64,000 bases of DNA from Enterobacteriaceae bacterium 4M9 (GCA_010092695.1 JAADJJ010000001.1:248001-312000), one strand, 5' to 3'; shown: positions 1-9,972, counted from the first letter of the stretch. Notes: generated from the letters alone by a model not told the origin. Translations and numbers: made by a program.

Positions 1-302
1 TTACGCTTCGACTCCTGCGCCCGCGCTTCATCGAGATCCTGACCACGAATCGCGGTGTCAGCCAGCACCGTAACGGAGCCAGTCTGCACTTCCAGAATGC
101 CGCCGGACAGGTAGATAAACTCTTCCTGACCATGCTGCTTCACGATGCGGATCATACCAGGCTTAATGGCGGTGAGCAGCGGCGCGTGGCCCGGGTAAAT
201 ACCCAGTTCACCTTCGCTACCCGTAACCTGGATTTTCTCGACCAGGCCAGAGAACATTTGCTCTTCTGCACTGACGACATCCAGGTGGTAAGTCATTGCC
301 AT
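1..302 (-). CDS. atpC: ATP synthase F1 epsilon subunit (partial, runs off left edge)
   Basis: Epsilon subunit of the F1 sector, part of the central stalk that couples rotation to catalysis and can inhibit ATP hydrolysis. The visible first 100 or so codons start MAMTYHLDVVSAEEQMFSG and include the conserved beta-sandwich segment GELGIYPGHAPLLTAIKPG. The family is about 139 residues, so roughly the last 39 codons, including the C-terminal helices, lie outside the window. The ATG at 300-302 has a strong AGGAGG-type ribosome-binding site just upstream. It is the last gene of the atp operon, 20 bases after atpD. Confidence 0.97.
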   Translation of the reverse strand, partial: MAMTYHLDVVSAEEQMFSGLVEKIQVTGSEGELGIYPGHAPLLTAIKPGMIRIVKQHGQEEFIYLSGGILEVQTGSVTVLADTAIRGQDLDEARAQESKR

Positions 303-322
303 GTCACCCTCCTTTCAAGGCG

Positions 323-1705
323 TTACAGTTTTTTGGCTTTTTCCACTGCTTCATCAATGGTGCCAACCATGTAGAACGCCTGCTCCGGCAGGTGGTCGTA
401 TTCGCCGTCCATGATGCCTTTAAAGCCACGGATGGTGTCTTTCAGCGATACGAATTTACCCGGAGAACCGGTGAAGACTTCTGCCACGAAGAACGGCTGG
501 GACAGGAAGCGCTGGATTTTACGCGCGCGTGCTACCACCAGTTTGTCTTCTTCAGACAGTTCATCCATACCGAGGATGGCGATAATGTCTTTCAGTTCCT
601 GATAACGCTGCAGGATGGACTGTACGCCACGTGCGACGTCGTAGTGCTCCTGGCCTACTACCAGCGGGTCCAGCTGACGGCTGGTGGAATCCAGCGGGTC
701 AACGGCCGGGTAGATACCCAGAGAAGCAATCTGACGGCTCAGTACCACGGTTGCGTCAAGGTGCGCAAAGGTGGTTGCCGGAGACGGGTCAGTCAGGTCA
801 TCCGCAGGAACGTATACCGCCTGAACGGAAGTGATGGAGCCGGTCTTGGTGGAGGTAATACGCTCCTGCAGCACGCCCATCTCTTCAGCCAGCGTCGGCT
901 GGTAACCTACCGCTGAAGGCATACGGCCCAGCAGTGCGGATACTTCAGTACCGGCGAGGGTGTAACGGTAGATGTTGTCAACGAACAGCAGAACGTCACG
1001 ACCTTCGTCACGGAACTTCTCAGCCATGGTCAGGCCGGTCAGTGCAACGCGCAGACGGTTACCCGGCGGCTCGTTCATCTGGCCATAAACCAGGGATACT
1101 TTGTCCAGTACGTTGGAGTCGGTCATTTCGTGGTAGAAGTCGTTACCTTCACGGGTACGTTCGCCCACGCCCGCAAACACGGAGTAACCGGAGTGCTCGA
1201 TTGCGATGTTACGAATCAGCTCCATCATGTTTACGGTCTTACCAACACCCGCACCACCGAACAGACCCACTTTACCGCCCTTCGCGAACGGACAAATCAG
1301 GTCCATTACTTTGATGCCGGTTTCCAGCAGTTCCTGGGAGTTGGACAGCTCTTCGTAGCTCGGTGCTTCGCGGTGGATAGCCCAACGCTCTTCTTCACCG
1401 ATGTCGCCTTTCATGTCGATAGGCTCGCCCAGCACGTTCATGATACGGCCCAGGGTCGCTTTACCAACCGGTACTTCGATCGGGTGCGCGAGGTCTTTTA
1501 CATCCAGACCGCGACGCAGGCCATCAGAAGAACCCATGGCGATAGTACGCACTACGCCACCGCCCAGCTGCTGCTGAACTTCCAGCACCAGGCGCTCGTT
1601 ACCATTCATCACCTCAAGGGCGTCGTACACTTTCGGTACGGCATCCTGAGGAAACTCGACGTCCACCACGGCGCCGATTACCTGGATAATCTTTCCAGTT
1701 GCCAT
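323..1705 (-). CDS. atpD: ATP synthase F1 beta subunit
   Basis: Catalytic subunit of F1, carrying the ATP synthesis/hydrolysis sites at the inner membrane. The protein is 460 residues, the usual enterobacterial length. It shows the Walker A loop GGAGVGKT near residue 150, the GERTREGND segment with the catalytic glutamate, the Walker B stretch DVLLFVDNIYRY and the DELSEED motif. An in-frame start 17 codons upstream exists, but MATGKIIQVIGAVVDVEF is the conserved family N-terminus, so the ATG at 1703-1705 is chosen. It lies between atpG and atpC in the operon. Confidence 0.98.
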   Translation of the reverse strand: MATGKIIQVIGAVVDVEFPQDAVPKVYDALEVMNGNERLVLEVQQQLGGGVVRTIAMGSSDGLRRGLDVKDLAHPIEVPVGKATLGRIMNVLGEPIDMKGDIGEEERWAIHREAPSYEELSNSQELLETGIKVMDLICPFAKGGKVGLFGGAGVGKTVNMMELIRNIAIEHSGYSVFAGVGERTREGNDFYHEMTDSNVLDKVSLVYGQMNEPPGNRLRVALTGLTMAEKFRDEGRDVLLFVDNIYRYTLAGTEVSALLGRMPSAVGYQPTLAEEMGVLQERITSTKTGSITSVQAVYVPADDLTDPSPATTFAHLDATVVLSRQIASLGIYPAVDPLDSTSRQLDPLVVGQEHYDVARGVQSILQRYQELKDIIAILGMDELSEEDKLVVARARKIQRFLSQPFFVAEVFTGSPGKFVSLKDTIRGFKGIMDGEYDHLPEQAFYMVGTIDEAVEKAKKL

Positions 1706-1730
1706 CTTGAATCCTCTACGTAAACCCTGG

Positions 1731-2594
1731 TTAAACCGCGGCGGCCCCCGAGACAATCTCGGTGAGTTCCTGAGTAATGCTGGCCTGACGAGCCTTGTTG
1801 TATACCAACTGCAGCTCTTTAATCAGGTTTCCGCCGTTATCAGTTGCGGCTTTCATCGCCACCATACGTGCGGCCTGCTCGCTGGCCAGGTTTTCCACCA
1901 CACCCTGATAAACCTGCGACTCGACATAGCGGCGCAGGAGCGTATCCAGCAGCGCTTTCGGGTCCGGCTCATACAGATAATCCCAGGTCTTACGCTTGAG
2001 TTCCTCGTCTTCCGCTGCCGGCAGCGGCAGCAGCTGAGTGATGGTCGGAACCTGAGACATGGTGTTGATAAATTTGTTGCTGACAATATAAAGCTTGTCC
2101 AGACGGCCTTCATCGTAGGCCTGCAGCATCACTTTTACCGGGCCAATCAGTTCAGACAGAGACGGGTTATCGCCCATGCCCGTAACCTGAGAAACCACGT
2201 TGCCGCCCACCGAACTGAAGAATGACACGCCTTTGGAACCAATCAGGGCCAGATCGCTCTGCACACCTTTATCGGACCAGGCTTTCATGTCTGCCAGCAG
2301 CTTTTTGAACAGGTTAATGTTCAGGCCGCCACACAGACCGCGGTCGGTGGACACTACCAGGAAACCAACGCGCTTAACGTCGCGCTCTTCCAGGTAGGGA
2401 TGCTTATATTCCAGATTCCCGGTGGCAAGGTGACCAATCACCTTGCGCATGGTCTCTGCATAGGGACGGCTGGACGCCATGCGCTCCTGCGATTTACGCA
2501 TTTTCGAAGCGGCGACCATTTCCATCGCTTTAGTGATCTTCTGCGTGTTCTGGACGCTTCCGATCTTACTACGTATCTCTTTTGCGCCGGCCAT
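1731..2594 (-). CDS. atpG: ATP synthase F1 gamma subunit
   Basis: Gamma subunit, the rotating central shaft of F1 whose long N- and C-terminal helices run through the alpha3beta3 hexamer. It is 287 residues, identical in length to the E. coli protein. It begins MAGAKEIRSKIGSVQNTQKI, with the conserved TKAMEMVAASKMRK segment, and ends with the family signature near NKARQASITQELTEIV. It lies 25 bases before atpD and 50 bases after atpA, in the standard order. Confidence 0.98.
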   Translation of the reverse strand: MAGAKEIRSKIGSVQNTQKITKAMEMVAASKMRKSQERMASSRPYAETMRKVIGHLATGNLEYKHPYLEERDVKRVGFLVVSTDRGLCGGLNINLFKKLLADMKAWSDKGVQSDLALIGSKGVSFFSSVGGNVVSQVTGMGDNPSLSELIGPVKVMLQAYDEGRLDKLYIVSNKFINTMSQVPTITQLLPLPAAEDEELKRKTWDYLYEPDPKALLDTLLRRYVESQVYQGVVENLASEQAARMVAMKAATDNGGNLIKELQLVYNKARQASITQELTEIVSGAAAV

Positions 2595-2644
2595 GAGCTT
2601 CTCCTCAACGCCTGACGGCCCGCATTACGCGAGCCGCCAGACCA

Positions 2645-4186
2645 TTACCAGGACTGAGTTGCTTTGAAGGAATCGAGGATGCCTTTCAGCTTGCCTTCGA
2701 TTTCATCGTTGTAACCGCCAGTCTTGTTGATTTCCTGCATCAGGGCTGAGTGCTCGCGCTCGACGTAAGACAGCAGCGCGTCTTCGAAGCTGCCGACTTT
2801 GGCAATTTCTACGTCTTCCAGGTAGCCACGTTCAGCGGCGAACAGCACCAGAGACTGCTGCGCAACGGACTGCGGCGCATACTGTTTCTGTTTGAGCAGT
2901 TCGGTCACTTTCTGGCCGTGGTTCAGCTGCTTACGCGTGGCATCATCAAGGTCAGACGCGAACTGGGAGAACGCTGCCAGTTCACGATACTGTGCCAGTG
3001 CAGTACGGATACCGCCGGACAGTTTCTTCATGATCTTGGTCTGCGCTGCACCACCTACGCGGGATACGGAGATCCCCGGGTTAACCGCAGGGCGGATACC
3101 GGCGTTGAACAGGCTGGATTCCAGGAAGATCTGACCATCGGTAATGGAGATTACGTTGGTCGGTACGAATGCAGAAACGTCACCTGCCTGGGTTTCGATG
3201 ATTGGCAGCGCGGTCAGAGAACCGGTCTGGCCTTTCACTTCGCCCTTGGTGAAGTTTTCTACGTAGTTCGCGCTTACGCGAGCTGCACGCTCCAGCAGAC
3301 GGGAGTGGAGGTAGAAAACGTCGCCCGGGAATGCTTCACGGCCCGGCGGGCGGCGCAGCAGCAGGGAAATCTGACGGTAAGCAACGGCCTGTTTGGACAG
3401 GTCATCATAGATGATAAGCGCATCTTCACCGCGGTCACGGAAGTACTCACCCATCGCACAACCGGCGTATGGCGCAAGGTACTGCAGTGCAGCAGATTCA
3501 GACGCGGTTGCCACAACAACGATGGTGTTAGCCAGCGCGCCGTGTTCTTCCAGTTTGCGCACCACGTTAGAAATGGTGGACGCCTTCTGGCCGATAGCAA
3601 CATAGATACATTTGATGCCGGAATCGCGCTGGTTGATGATGGCATCAACGGCCAGTGCGGTTTTACCGGTCTGACGGTCGCCGATAATCAGCTCACGCTG
3701 ACCACGACCGATTGGAATCATCGCATCGACAGACTTATAGCCCGTCTGTACCGGCTGGTCGACCGACTGACGGTCGATAACGCCCGGCGCGATAGCTTCT
3801 ACAGCGGAGAAGCCGTCGTGCTCAACCGCACCTTTACCGTCGATTGGCGCACCCAGGGTGTTCACCACGCGGCCCAGCAGGCCACGGCCTACCGGTACTT
3901 CCAGGATACGGCCGGTGCATTTAACTTTCATGCCTTCGGCGAGGTCTGCATACGGACCCATTACCACCGCACCCACGGAGTCGCGCTCCAGGTTCAGTGC
4001 GATAGCGTAGCGGTTGCCCGGCAGAGAAATCATTTCACCCTGCATCACATCGGCCAGGCCGTGTACGCGGATGATACCGTCACTGACGGATACGATAGTA
4101 CCTTCGTTGTGAGCTTCGCTCACCACATTGAACTGCTCAATTCGCTGTTTGATCAGTTCGCTGATTTCGGTGGAATTCAGTTGCAT
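2645..4186 (-). CDS. atpA: ATP synthase F1 alpha subunit
   Basis: Non-catalytic nucleotide-binding subunit of F1; three copies alternate with beta. It is 513 residues, the normal length. Visible motifs are the N-terminal MQLNSTEISELIKQRI, the Walker A loop GDRQTGKT near residue 170, and the ATP synthase alpha/beta signature PAVNPGISVS (about residue 365), followed by the SRVGGAAQ stretch with the arginine that contacts the beta active site. It follows atpH by 12 bases. Confidence 0.98.
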   Translation of the reverse strand: MQLNSTEISELIKQRIEQFNVVSEAHNEGTIVSVSDGIIRVHGLADVMQGEMISLPGNRYAIALNLERDSVGAVVMGPYADLAEGMKVKCTGRILEVPVGRGLLGRVVNTLGAPIDGKGAVEHDGFSAVEAIAPGVIDRQSVDQPVQTGYKSVDAMIPIGRGQRELIIGDRQTGKTALAVDAIINQRDSGIKCIYVAIGQKASTISNVVRKLEEHGALANTIVVVATASESAALQYLAPYAGCAMGEYFRDRGEDALIIYDDLSKQAVAYRQISLLLRRPPGREAFPGDVFYLHSRLLERAARVSANYVENFTKGEVKGQTGSLTALPIIETQAGDVSAFVPTNVISITDGQIFLESSLFNAGIRPAVNPGISVSRVGGAAQTKIMKKLSGGIRTALAQYRELAAFSQFASDLDDATRKQLNHGQKVTELLKQKQYAPQSVAQQSLVLFAAERGYLEDVEIAKVGSFEDALLSYVEREHSALMQEINKTGGYNDEIEGKLKGILDSFKATQSW

Positions 4187-4198
4187 GCTCCAGTCCCC

Positions 4199-4732
4199 TT
4201 AAGACTGCAAGACGTCTGCCAGGCGCTCAAGACGACCGCGTACGCTGCCGTCAATCACCAGATCACCCGCGCGGATGATGACACCTGCCATTACAGACTT
4301 ATCAATTTTGCAATTCAGCTTCACTTTGCGTGACAGACGTTTTTCCATCGCGGCGCCGATTTTCTCAAGCTGTGCTTCACTCAGTACGCTGGCAGAGATA
4401 ACGTCAACCTCAACGGTTGCCTCCTGTGCCGCGCGAAGCGCAATAAACTGCTCAAGAACATCCGGCAGCACCTTCAGACGCCCGTTCTCAGCCATAACCT
4501 TAATCAGGTTCTGGCCTTGAGCGTCAAGCTGGTCACCACAGATAGTGATAAACGACGTAGAGAGCGTTTCCGGCGCCAGTGCGCCGGAAAGAAGCTCCGT
4601 CATTTGTTCGTTTTTGGTTACCTCAGCGGCGAAAGCCAGCATGTTCTGCCAGCGGTCAACGCTCTGGTGTTCGACGGCAAAGTCAAAAGCTGCTTTGGCG
4701 TAGGGGCGAGCTACCGTAACAAATTCAGACAT
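4199..4732 (-). CDS. atpH: ATP synthase F1 delta subunit
   Basis: Delta subunit, part of the peripheral stator that holds the alpha3beta3 ring to the b-subunit dimer. It is 177 residues, as in E. coli. The N-terminus MSEFVTVARPYAKAAFDFA is the conserved helical domain that binds the alpha N-terminus. The C-terminal region carries the delta signature around VMAGVIIRAGDLVIDGSVRG. It lies 14 bases after atpF. Confidence 0.97.
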   Translation of the reverse strand: MSEFVTVARPYAKAAFDFAVEHQSVDRWQNMLAFAAEVTKNEQMTELLSGALAPETLSTSFITICGDQLDAQGQNLIKVMAENGRLKVLPDVLEQFIALRAAQEATVEVDVISASVLSEAQLEKIGAAMEKRLSRKVKLNCKIDKSVMAGVIIRAGDLVIDGSVRGRLERLADVLQS

Positions 4733-4746
4733 CAGCCCCTCCCTCC

Positions 4747-5217
4747 TTACAGTTCAGCGACCAGTTTATCCACGATGTCGCTGTTAGCAGCTTCATCCAC
4801 GGAACGTTCGATGATCTTCTCAGCGCCAGCAACAGCCAGTACGGCCACTTGCTTACGCAGTTCTTCGCGAGCGCGCTTACGTTCGGCATCAATTTCTGCC
4901 TGTGCCTGCGCCACGATTTTATTACGTTCCTGCTCTGCTTCAGCTTTCGCTTCGTCCATGATCTGCGCGCGGCGTTTGTTCGCCTGCTCGATGATCACCT
5001 GAGCTTCCGCTTTCGCTGTTTTCAGCTGGTCGGTCGCGTTGGCCTGTGCAAGGTCCAGGTCCTTTTTGGCGCGTTCTGCAGAAGCAAGGCCGTCAGCAAT
5101 CTCTTTTTGACGCTTTTCGATGGCAGCCATAATCGGCGGCCATACGTACTTCATGCAGAACAGAACAAACAGGACAAACGCGATGGCCTGGCCGAGGATT
5201 GTTGCGTTAAGATTCAC
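4747..5217 (-). CDS. atpF: ATP synthase Fo b subunit
   Basis: Subunit b, the dimeric peripheral stalk. It is 156 residues: a single N-terminal membrane helix (MNLNATILGQAIAFVLFVLF) followed by a long charged coiled coil rich in Ala, Lys, Glu and Gln, and a C-terminal delta-binding part ending IVDKLVAEL. Length and sequence match the E. coli protein closely. It lies between atpE (73 bases upstream) and atpH. Confidence 0.98.
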   Translation of the reverse strand: MNLNATILGQAIAFVLFVLFCMKYVWPPIMAAIEKRQKEIADGLASAERAKKDLDLAQANATDQLKTAKAEAQVIIEQANKRRAQIMDEAKAEAEQERNKIVAQAQAEIDAERKRAREELRKQVAVLAVAGAEKIIERSVDEAANSDIVDKLVAEL

Positions 5218-5290
5218 AGCACAATGCCTCTTTATTAGTTAACGTTCTGATGTTGCTTATCTTTGTAATCAAATGACAGCAACGCTCTAC

Positions 5291-5530
<240 letters not shown>

Positions 5531-5576
5531 GACAGTCTCCAGTTTGTTTCAGTTAAAACGCAGTAGTGTTGAGAAA

Positions 5577-6395
5577 TTAATGCTCTTCGGATGCCATCGA
5601 CAGATAGACAATCGTCAGAACCATGAAGATGAAGGCCTGTAGCGTAATGATCAGGATGTGGAAAATGGCCCACGGCACATTAAGAAGCCACTGTGACCAC
5701 CACGGCAACAGCCCTGCAATCAGAATGAAAATCAGCTCGCCGGCGTACATGTTGCCGAACAGTCGCAGACCGAGAGAAACCGGTTTGGACAGCAGGCTGA
5801 CACCTTCGAGAATCAGGTTCACCGGAATGAAAATCCAGTGGTTGAACGGCTGCAGCGTCAGCTCTTTGGTAAAGCCGCCAACGCCTTTCATTTTGATGCT
5901 GTAGAAAAGAATCAGGATAAAGACGCCAAGCGCCATAGAGAGCGTGATGTTCACGTCAGCAGACGGTACCACGCGCAGCGCCGGCAGACCGAACACGTGC
6001 TCACCAATGTATGGCAGCAGGTCGATAGGCAGCAGGTCCATCAGGTTCATCAGGAACACCCAGACGAAGATGGTCAGCGCCAGCGGCGCAATCACCTTGC
6101 TCTTGCCGTGATACATGTCTTTAACGTTACCGTGCACAAAACCGATGACCAGCTCTACCGCCGTCTGGAATTTGCCCGGAACGCCGCTGGTGGCATGTTT
6201 AGCAACCTTGCGAAACAGAACGAGGAACAGCAGACCCAGCACCACAGAGAAGAACATGGAGTCGATGTTGAGTGTCCAGAACGTGGCCGGGGGGTTATGC
6301 GGATCTACCAGCGAGAACGTACGCAGGTCAATCTGAAGGTTATTCAGATGGTGCCCGATGTAGTCCTGCGGAGTTAAAACTTCTCCTGAAGACAT
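5577..6395 (-). CDS. atpB: ATP synthase Fo a subunit
   Basis: Subunit a, the stator channel that passes protons to and from the c ring. It is 272 residues, one longer than in E. coli because the extreme N-terminus differs (MSSGEVLTPQDYIGHH). It has several hydrophobic helices and the essential arginine in SLGLRLFGNMYAGE, followed by the conserved LQAFIFMVLTIVYL helix. It starts 8 bases after atpI ends. Confidence 0.98.
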   Translation of the reverse strand: MSSGEVLTPQDYIGHHLNNLQIDLRTFSLVDPHNPPATFWTLNIDSMFFSVVLGLLFLVLFRKVAKHATSGVPGKFQTAVELVIGFVHGNVKDMYHGKSKVIAPLALTIFVWVFLMNLMDLLPIDLLPYIGEHVFGLPALRVVPSADVNITLSMALGVFILILFYSIKMKGVGGFTKELTLQPFNHWIFIPVNLILEGVSLLSKPVSLGLRLFGNMYAGELIFILIAGLLPWWSQWLLNVPWAIFHILIITLQAFIFMVLTIVYLSMASEEH

Positions 6396-6403
6396 GATGC
6401 CTC

Positions 6404-6784
6404 TTACCCTTTGTTGTTAATTGCAGCTGGCGCCAGTATCTGAACCACCAACGCCGATATCCAGGTCACAATCAGCGGTAAAAAAACCGCCTTAACATAC
6501 GCCAGCGCCACCACCAGTAGCGCAAAGGTCACCAGCACCTTGGCCACTTCACCAAAGGCGAATGACCAGGCCATACGGCCCTGAGCGGGTGAATGCGCCT
6601 GGTGACGCCAGGCAAAAATCATAAACGCGACGTTTGGCAACCAGACTGCCAGACCTCCGCAAACGGCGGAGAGGCCCCAGAAGGGGTCTTTCAGGCAAAA
6701 CAGCAATCCGGTTACAATGATTGCCAGTAGCTGAATGAACAGAAGCTTTCGTGCGACGTTGCCACTCAAAAGCGACACTGACAT
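6404..6784 (-). CDS. atpI: ATP synthase accessory protein I
   Basis: Small membrane protein encoded first in the atp operon, thought to help assemble the c ring. It is not part of the finished enzyme. From the ATG at 6782-6784 it is 126 residues (MSVSLLSGNVARKLLFIQLL), with about four hydrophobic segments and the conserved end VQILAPAAINNKG. A GTG four codons upstream (6796) is also in frame, but the GGAG ribosome-binding site is spaced correctly for 6784, and this start matches E. coli. Confidence 0.93.
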   Translation of the reverse strand: MSVSLLSGNVARKLLFIQLLAIIVTGLLFCLKDPFWGLSAVCGGLAVWLPNVAFMIFAWRHQAHSPAQGRMAWSFAFGEVAKVLVTFALLVVALAYVKAVFLPLIVTWISALVVQILAPAAINNKG

Positions 6785-6875
6785 AACATTCTCCACTTCT
6801 GCTCATTACGAGGTATGCCGCGTGTCGTATAAAACTGCCTTTGACGCTGAGAGTCAAGCCTCAAAAAGCGGTCAA

Positions 6876-6903
6876 ATTATACGGGCCAGAGGCGTGATTT
6901 CAA
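6876..6903 (-). promoter_or_regulatory. Sigma-70 promoter of the atp operon
   Basis: On the minus strand, a -35 TTGAAA (6898-6903) is followed after 16 bases by a perfect -10 TATAAT (6876-6881). Transcription would begin near 6869, about 85 bases before atpI. The placement and quality fit the main atp promoter; the start point is inferred, not shown. Confidence 0.75.
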
Positions 6904-7401
6904 ACCTAAAGTAGCCAAAAGGTGAATAAATATTTAAATATTTTTCAGCCATCTCATTTCCACATTTTCGATTAAACCGACCTGGTTCAGTAAAAACTGC
7001 AAAAAACAGAAATAATCCGGCCACAAAGCGTGCAATGGATCACATAACGCACATTTCGATGTAAACTTTTCGAACAAACTGTCGGCAGAGCAAAAAATCA
7101 TCTCATTGATTAAAAACACAAATCACGGTAGATATTTCTTAAAATCGTGCGAACAGGGAAAAAACGGGGCATTGACATTTGTCACGATGTTTTAACGTTT
7201 CATTAAAATGGCGCAAAGCAAACTTTTAGCAACCTGATATTTTCAACGTTGACTATAAATACCGGTAAGCAAAAATGTGACGTTATACAAATTAGAGACC
7301 ACCGTTATTTTATGGTTAAATGTAACCAGGCATGTCCTTTATTCGCGCCGCGTATTTACCCTGTTTGCCCTGCGTATTAATGCTACTTTTTTTGATAAAT
7401 A
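6904..7401. other. AT-rich intergenic region between rsmG and the atp promoter
   Basis: About 500 bases with no supportable gene. It is strongly AT-rich, with several T/A tracts, and lies upstream of the atp promoter, so it probably contains regulatory sites. The segment around 7036-7050 reads on the minus strand as TGTGATCCATTGCACG, a loose match to a CRP-type palindrome. Short open frames here look random. Confidence 0.5.
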
Positions 7402-8025
7402 TTAATTTTTATTAGGGTGAATAATCACCAGATGGCGCTCGCCTTCTAACTCCGGCACTTTCAGACGCACAATCTCATCCACTTCAACGCCCGCAGGCAG
7501 CGACTGTAGCTCATCGTCCGGGCGCTGGCCCTTAAGCGCATAGAAGCGTCCGCTTTCCCCTGGCAGGTGATGACACCAGTTAATCATGTCGGTCAGTGAC
7601 GCAAACGCGCGGCTGATAACACCGTCAAACGGCGGCTCGGCGGGGAAATCCTCAACGCGGCTCTGTACCGGCGTCACGTTATCGAGCTTCAGTTCATGCT
7701 GTACCTGGCGCAGGAAGCGCACGCGCTTGCCAAGGCTGTCCAGCAGGGTGAATTGAGCCTGCGGACGCACAATCGCCAGAGGAATGCCCGGTAACCCCGG
7801 ACCGGTGCCAACGTCGATGAAACGCGAGCCCTGCAGATGCGGCTCGACCACAATACTGTCGAGAATGTGACGCACCAGCATTTCATCGGGATTGCGCACG
7901 GACGTCAGGTTGTAAGCCTTGTTCCACTTGTCCAGCAGCCCGACGTAGCCCACCAGCTGTTGTTTCTGGAGATCGGGCAACGAAATGCCCGCTTTTTCCA
8001 GTAGGCGCTCAAGTTTGTTCAGCAC
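7402..8025 (-). CDS. rsmG: 16S rRNA m7G527 methyltransferase
   Basis: Methylates N7 of G527 in 16S rRNA using S-adenosylmethionine; loss of the enzyme gives low-level streptomycin resistance in E. coli. It is 207 residues with the SAM-binding loop FIDVGTGPGLPGIPLAIV and the conserved N-terminal KWNKAYNLTSVR segment. It lies downstream of mnmG on the same strand with a terminator-like hairpin between them, the usual gidAB arrangement beside oriC. Confidence 0.97.
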   Translation of the reverse strand: MLNKLERLLEKAGISLPDLQKQQLVGYVGLLDKWNKAYNLTSVRNPDEMLVRHILDSIVVEPHLQGSRFIDVGTGPGLPGIPLAIVRPQAQFTLLDSLGKRVRFLRQVQHELKLDNVTPVQSRVEDFPAEPPFDGVISRAFASLTDMINWCHHLPGESGRFYALKGQRPDDELQSLPAGVEVDEIVRLKVPELEGERHLVIIHPNKN

Positions 8026-8038
8026 GTTTGTCTTCCCA

Positions 8039-8066
8039 TAAAAAATGGGCCAGGAGAACCTGGCCC
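8039..8066 (-). terminator. Hairpin between mnmG and rsmG
   Basis: A perfect 8-bp stem (gggccagg / cctggccc, 8047-8066) with a 4-base loop. On the minus strand it is followed by a T-rich run (8046-8040), giving a Rho-independent terminator shape. It probably attenuates read-through from mnmG into rsmG. Confidence 0.75.
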
Positions 8067-8082
8067 GTTATCCACTCTGTTC

Positions 8083-9972
8083 TCAGGCGCTGCGGCGCAG
8101 CAGCCCCTGTTTTTTCAGCCACACCAGCAGGATGGAAATCGCCGCCGGTGTGATGCCGGAAATGCGCGATGCCTGGCCAATAGATGCCGGTTTGTGATCG
8201 TTAAGCTTGGCAATCGCCTCATTGGAAAGCCCGGACACCTGGCGGTAGTCCAGCGTTTGTGGCAGCAGCGTGTTTTCGTTGCGCAACTGCTTTTCAATTT
8301 CGTCCTGCTGGCGCGCAATGTAGCCTTCGTATTTGACCTGGATTTCTACCTGCTCGGCGGCACGTTCGTCGGCAAGTGCAGGTGCAAATGGCACAAGCGC
8401 GGTCAGCTTCTCGTAGGTCATCTCCGGGCGACGCAGCAAATCTTCTCCGCTGGCTTCACGCGACAGTGGCGAACTGAGCTGCGTGTTAATCTCGCCTGCG
8501 TTCTCAGACGTAGGGTGCACCCAGGTGTCTTTCAGGCGCTGGCGCTCACGTTCAATGCGCTCCACTTTCTCGCTAAAGCTTGCCCAACGAGCGTCGTCCA
8601 CCAGACCCAGTTCACGGCCGGTTTCAGTCAGGCGCAGATCGGCGTTGTCTTCACGCAACATCAGGCGGTATTCAGCGCGTGAGGTAAACATGCGGTACGG
8701 CTCTTTGGTGCCGAGGGTGCACAGGTCGTCCACCAGCACGCCCAGGTAGGCCTGGTCACGGCGCGGTGCCCAGCCTTCTTTGTCGGCTGAATAGCGTGCG
8801 GCATTAAGGCCAGCCAGCAGCCCCTGCGCGGCCGCTTCTTCATAGCCTGTGGTGCCGTTTATCTGGCCGGCAAAGAACAGGCCGTTGATGTACTTGCTTT
8901 CCAGCGTCAGCTTGAGATCGCGCGGATCGAAGAAGTCATACTCAATGGCATAGCCAGGGCGCACGATCTTCGCGTTTTCCATGCCCTGCATGGAGCGCAC
9001 AATCTGCATCTGCACGTCAAACGGCAGGCTGGTGGAGATGCCATTAGGGTAAATTTCGTTGCTGGTCAGCCCTTCTGGCTCCAGGAAAATCTGGTGTGCG
9101 TTGCGATCGGCAAAGCGCATCACTTTGTCTTCGATAGACGGGCAGTAGCGTGGGCCAATCCCCTCAATCACGCCAGCATACATAGGGCTGCGGTCGAGAT
9201 TGCTGCGAATAACCTCATGGGTTTTTTCATTGGTATGGGTGATGTAGCACGGTACCTGCTGCGGATGCTGGCTGACATCGCCAGTAAACGAGAACACCGG
9301 CAATGGCGTATCACCATGCTGCGGTGCCAGTACGCTGAAATCAATAGTGCGTGCGTCAATGCGCGGCGGTGTTCCGGTTTTCAGGCGACTGACCCGCAGC
9401 GGTAGCTCACGCAAACGGCGAGCCAGCGGGATTGACGGCGGATCGCCTGCACGGCCACCGCTGTAGTTATCCAGTCCAATATGAATTTTGCCGTCGAGGA
9501 AGGTCCCGACAGTAAGCACAACCGCTTTTGCCCGGAATTTGAGTCCCATCTGAGTGACAGCACCCACGACGTTATCGTTTTCAACGATAAGATCGTCAAC
9601 CGCCTGCTGGAAAATCATCAGGTTTGGCTGATTCTCAAGAGCAGTGCGCACGGCCTGGCGGTAAAGCACACGATCGGCCTGAGCGCGAGTGGCACGAACT
9701 GCCGGGCCTTTGCTGGCGTTTAGTATCCTGAACTGGATACCGGCTTTGTCGATCGCCTGTGCCATCAGTCCGCCGAGGGCGTCCACTTCTTTAACCAGAT
9801 GTCCTTTTCCGATGCCGCCGATCGCCGGGTTACACGACATTTGTCCCAGCGTATCGATGTTATGGGTTAACAGCAGGGTCTGCTGACCCGCGCGTGCCGC
9901 GGCCATCGCTGCCTCGGTACCTGCATGACCCCCGCCAATGATGATGACGTCAAAAGAGTCCGGATAAAACAT
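8083..9972 (-). CDS. mnmG: tRNA uridine-5-carboxymethylaminomethyl modification enzyme MnmG (GidA)
   Basis: FAD-binding partner of MnmE that installs the (carboxymethyl)aminomethyl group on wobble U34 of several tRNAs. The 629-residue protein begins MFYPDSFDVIIIGGGHAGTE, with the dinucleotide-binding GGGHAG loop, and has the GidA signatures GPRYCPSIEDK and the C-terminal helical region. A start 14 codons upstream is possible, but the ATG at 9970-9972 gives the conserved family N-terminus. It is transcribed away from oriC, which lies immediately upstream. Confidence 0.98.
   Translation of the reverse strand: MFYPDSFDVIIIGGGHAGTEAAMAAARAGQQTLLLTHNIDTLGQMSCNPAIGGIGKGHLVKEVDALGGLMAQAIDKAGIQFRILNASKGPAVRATRAQADRVLYRQAVRTALENQPNLMIFQQAVDDLIVENDNVVGAVTQMGLKFRAKAVVLTVGTFLDGKIHIGLDNYSGGRAGDPPSIPLARRLRELPLRVSRLKTGTPPRIDARTIDFSVLAPQHGDTPLPVFSFTGDVSQHPQQVPCYITHTNEKTHEVIRSNLDRSPMYAGVIEGIGPRYCPSIEDKVMRFADRNAHQIFLEPEGLTSNEIYPNGISTSLPFDVQMQIVRSMQGMENAKIVRPGYAIEYDFFDPRDLKLTLESKYINGLFFAGQINGTTGYEEAAAQGLLAGLNAARYSADKEGWAPRRDQAYLGVLVDDLCTLGTKEPYRMFTSRAEYRLMLREDNADLRLTETGRELGLVDDARWASFSEKVERIERERQRLKDTWVHPTSENAGEINTQLSSPLSREASGEDLLRRPEMTYEKLTALVPFAPALADERAAEQVEIQVKYEGYIARQQDEIEKQLRNENTLLPQTLDYRQVSGLSNEAIAKLNDHKPASIGQASRISGITPAAISILLVWLKKQGLLRRSA

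Noticed and set aside
2750..4333. 527-codon open frame opposite atpA
   Set aside because: A shadow of the strongly biased codon use of atpA; no homology and no start signals.
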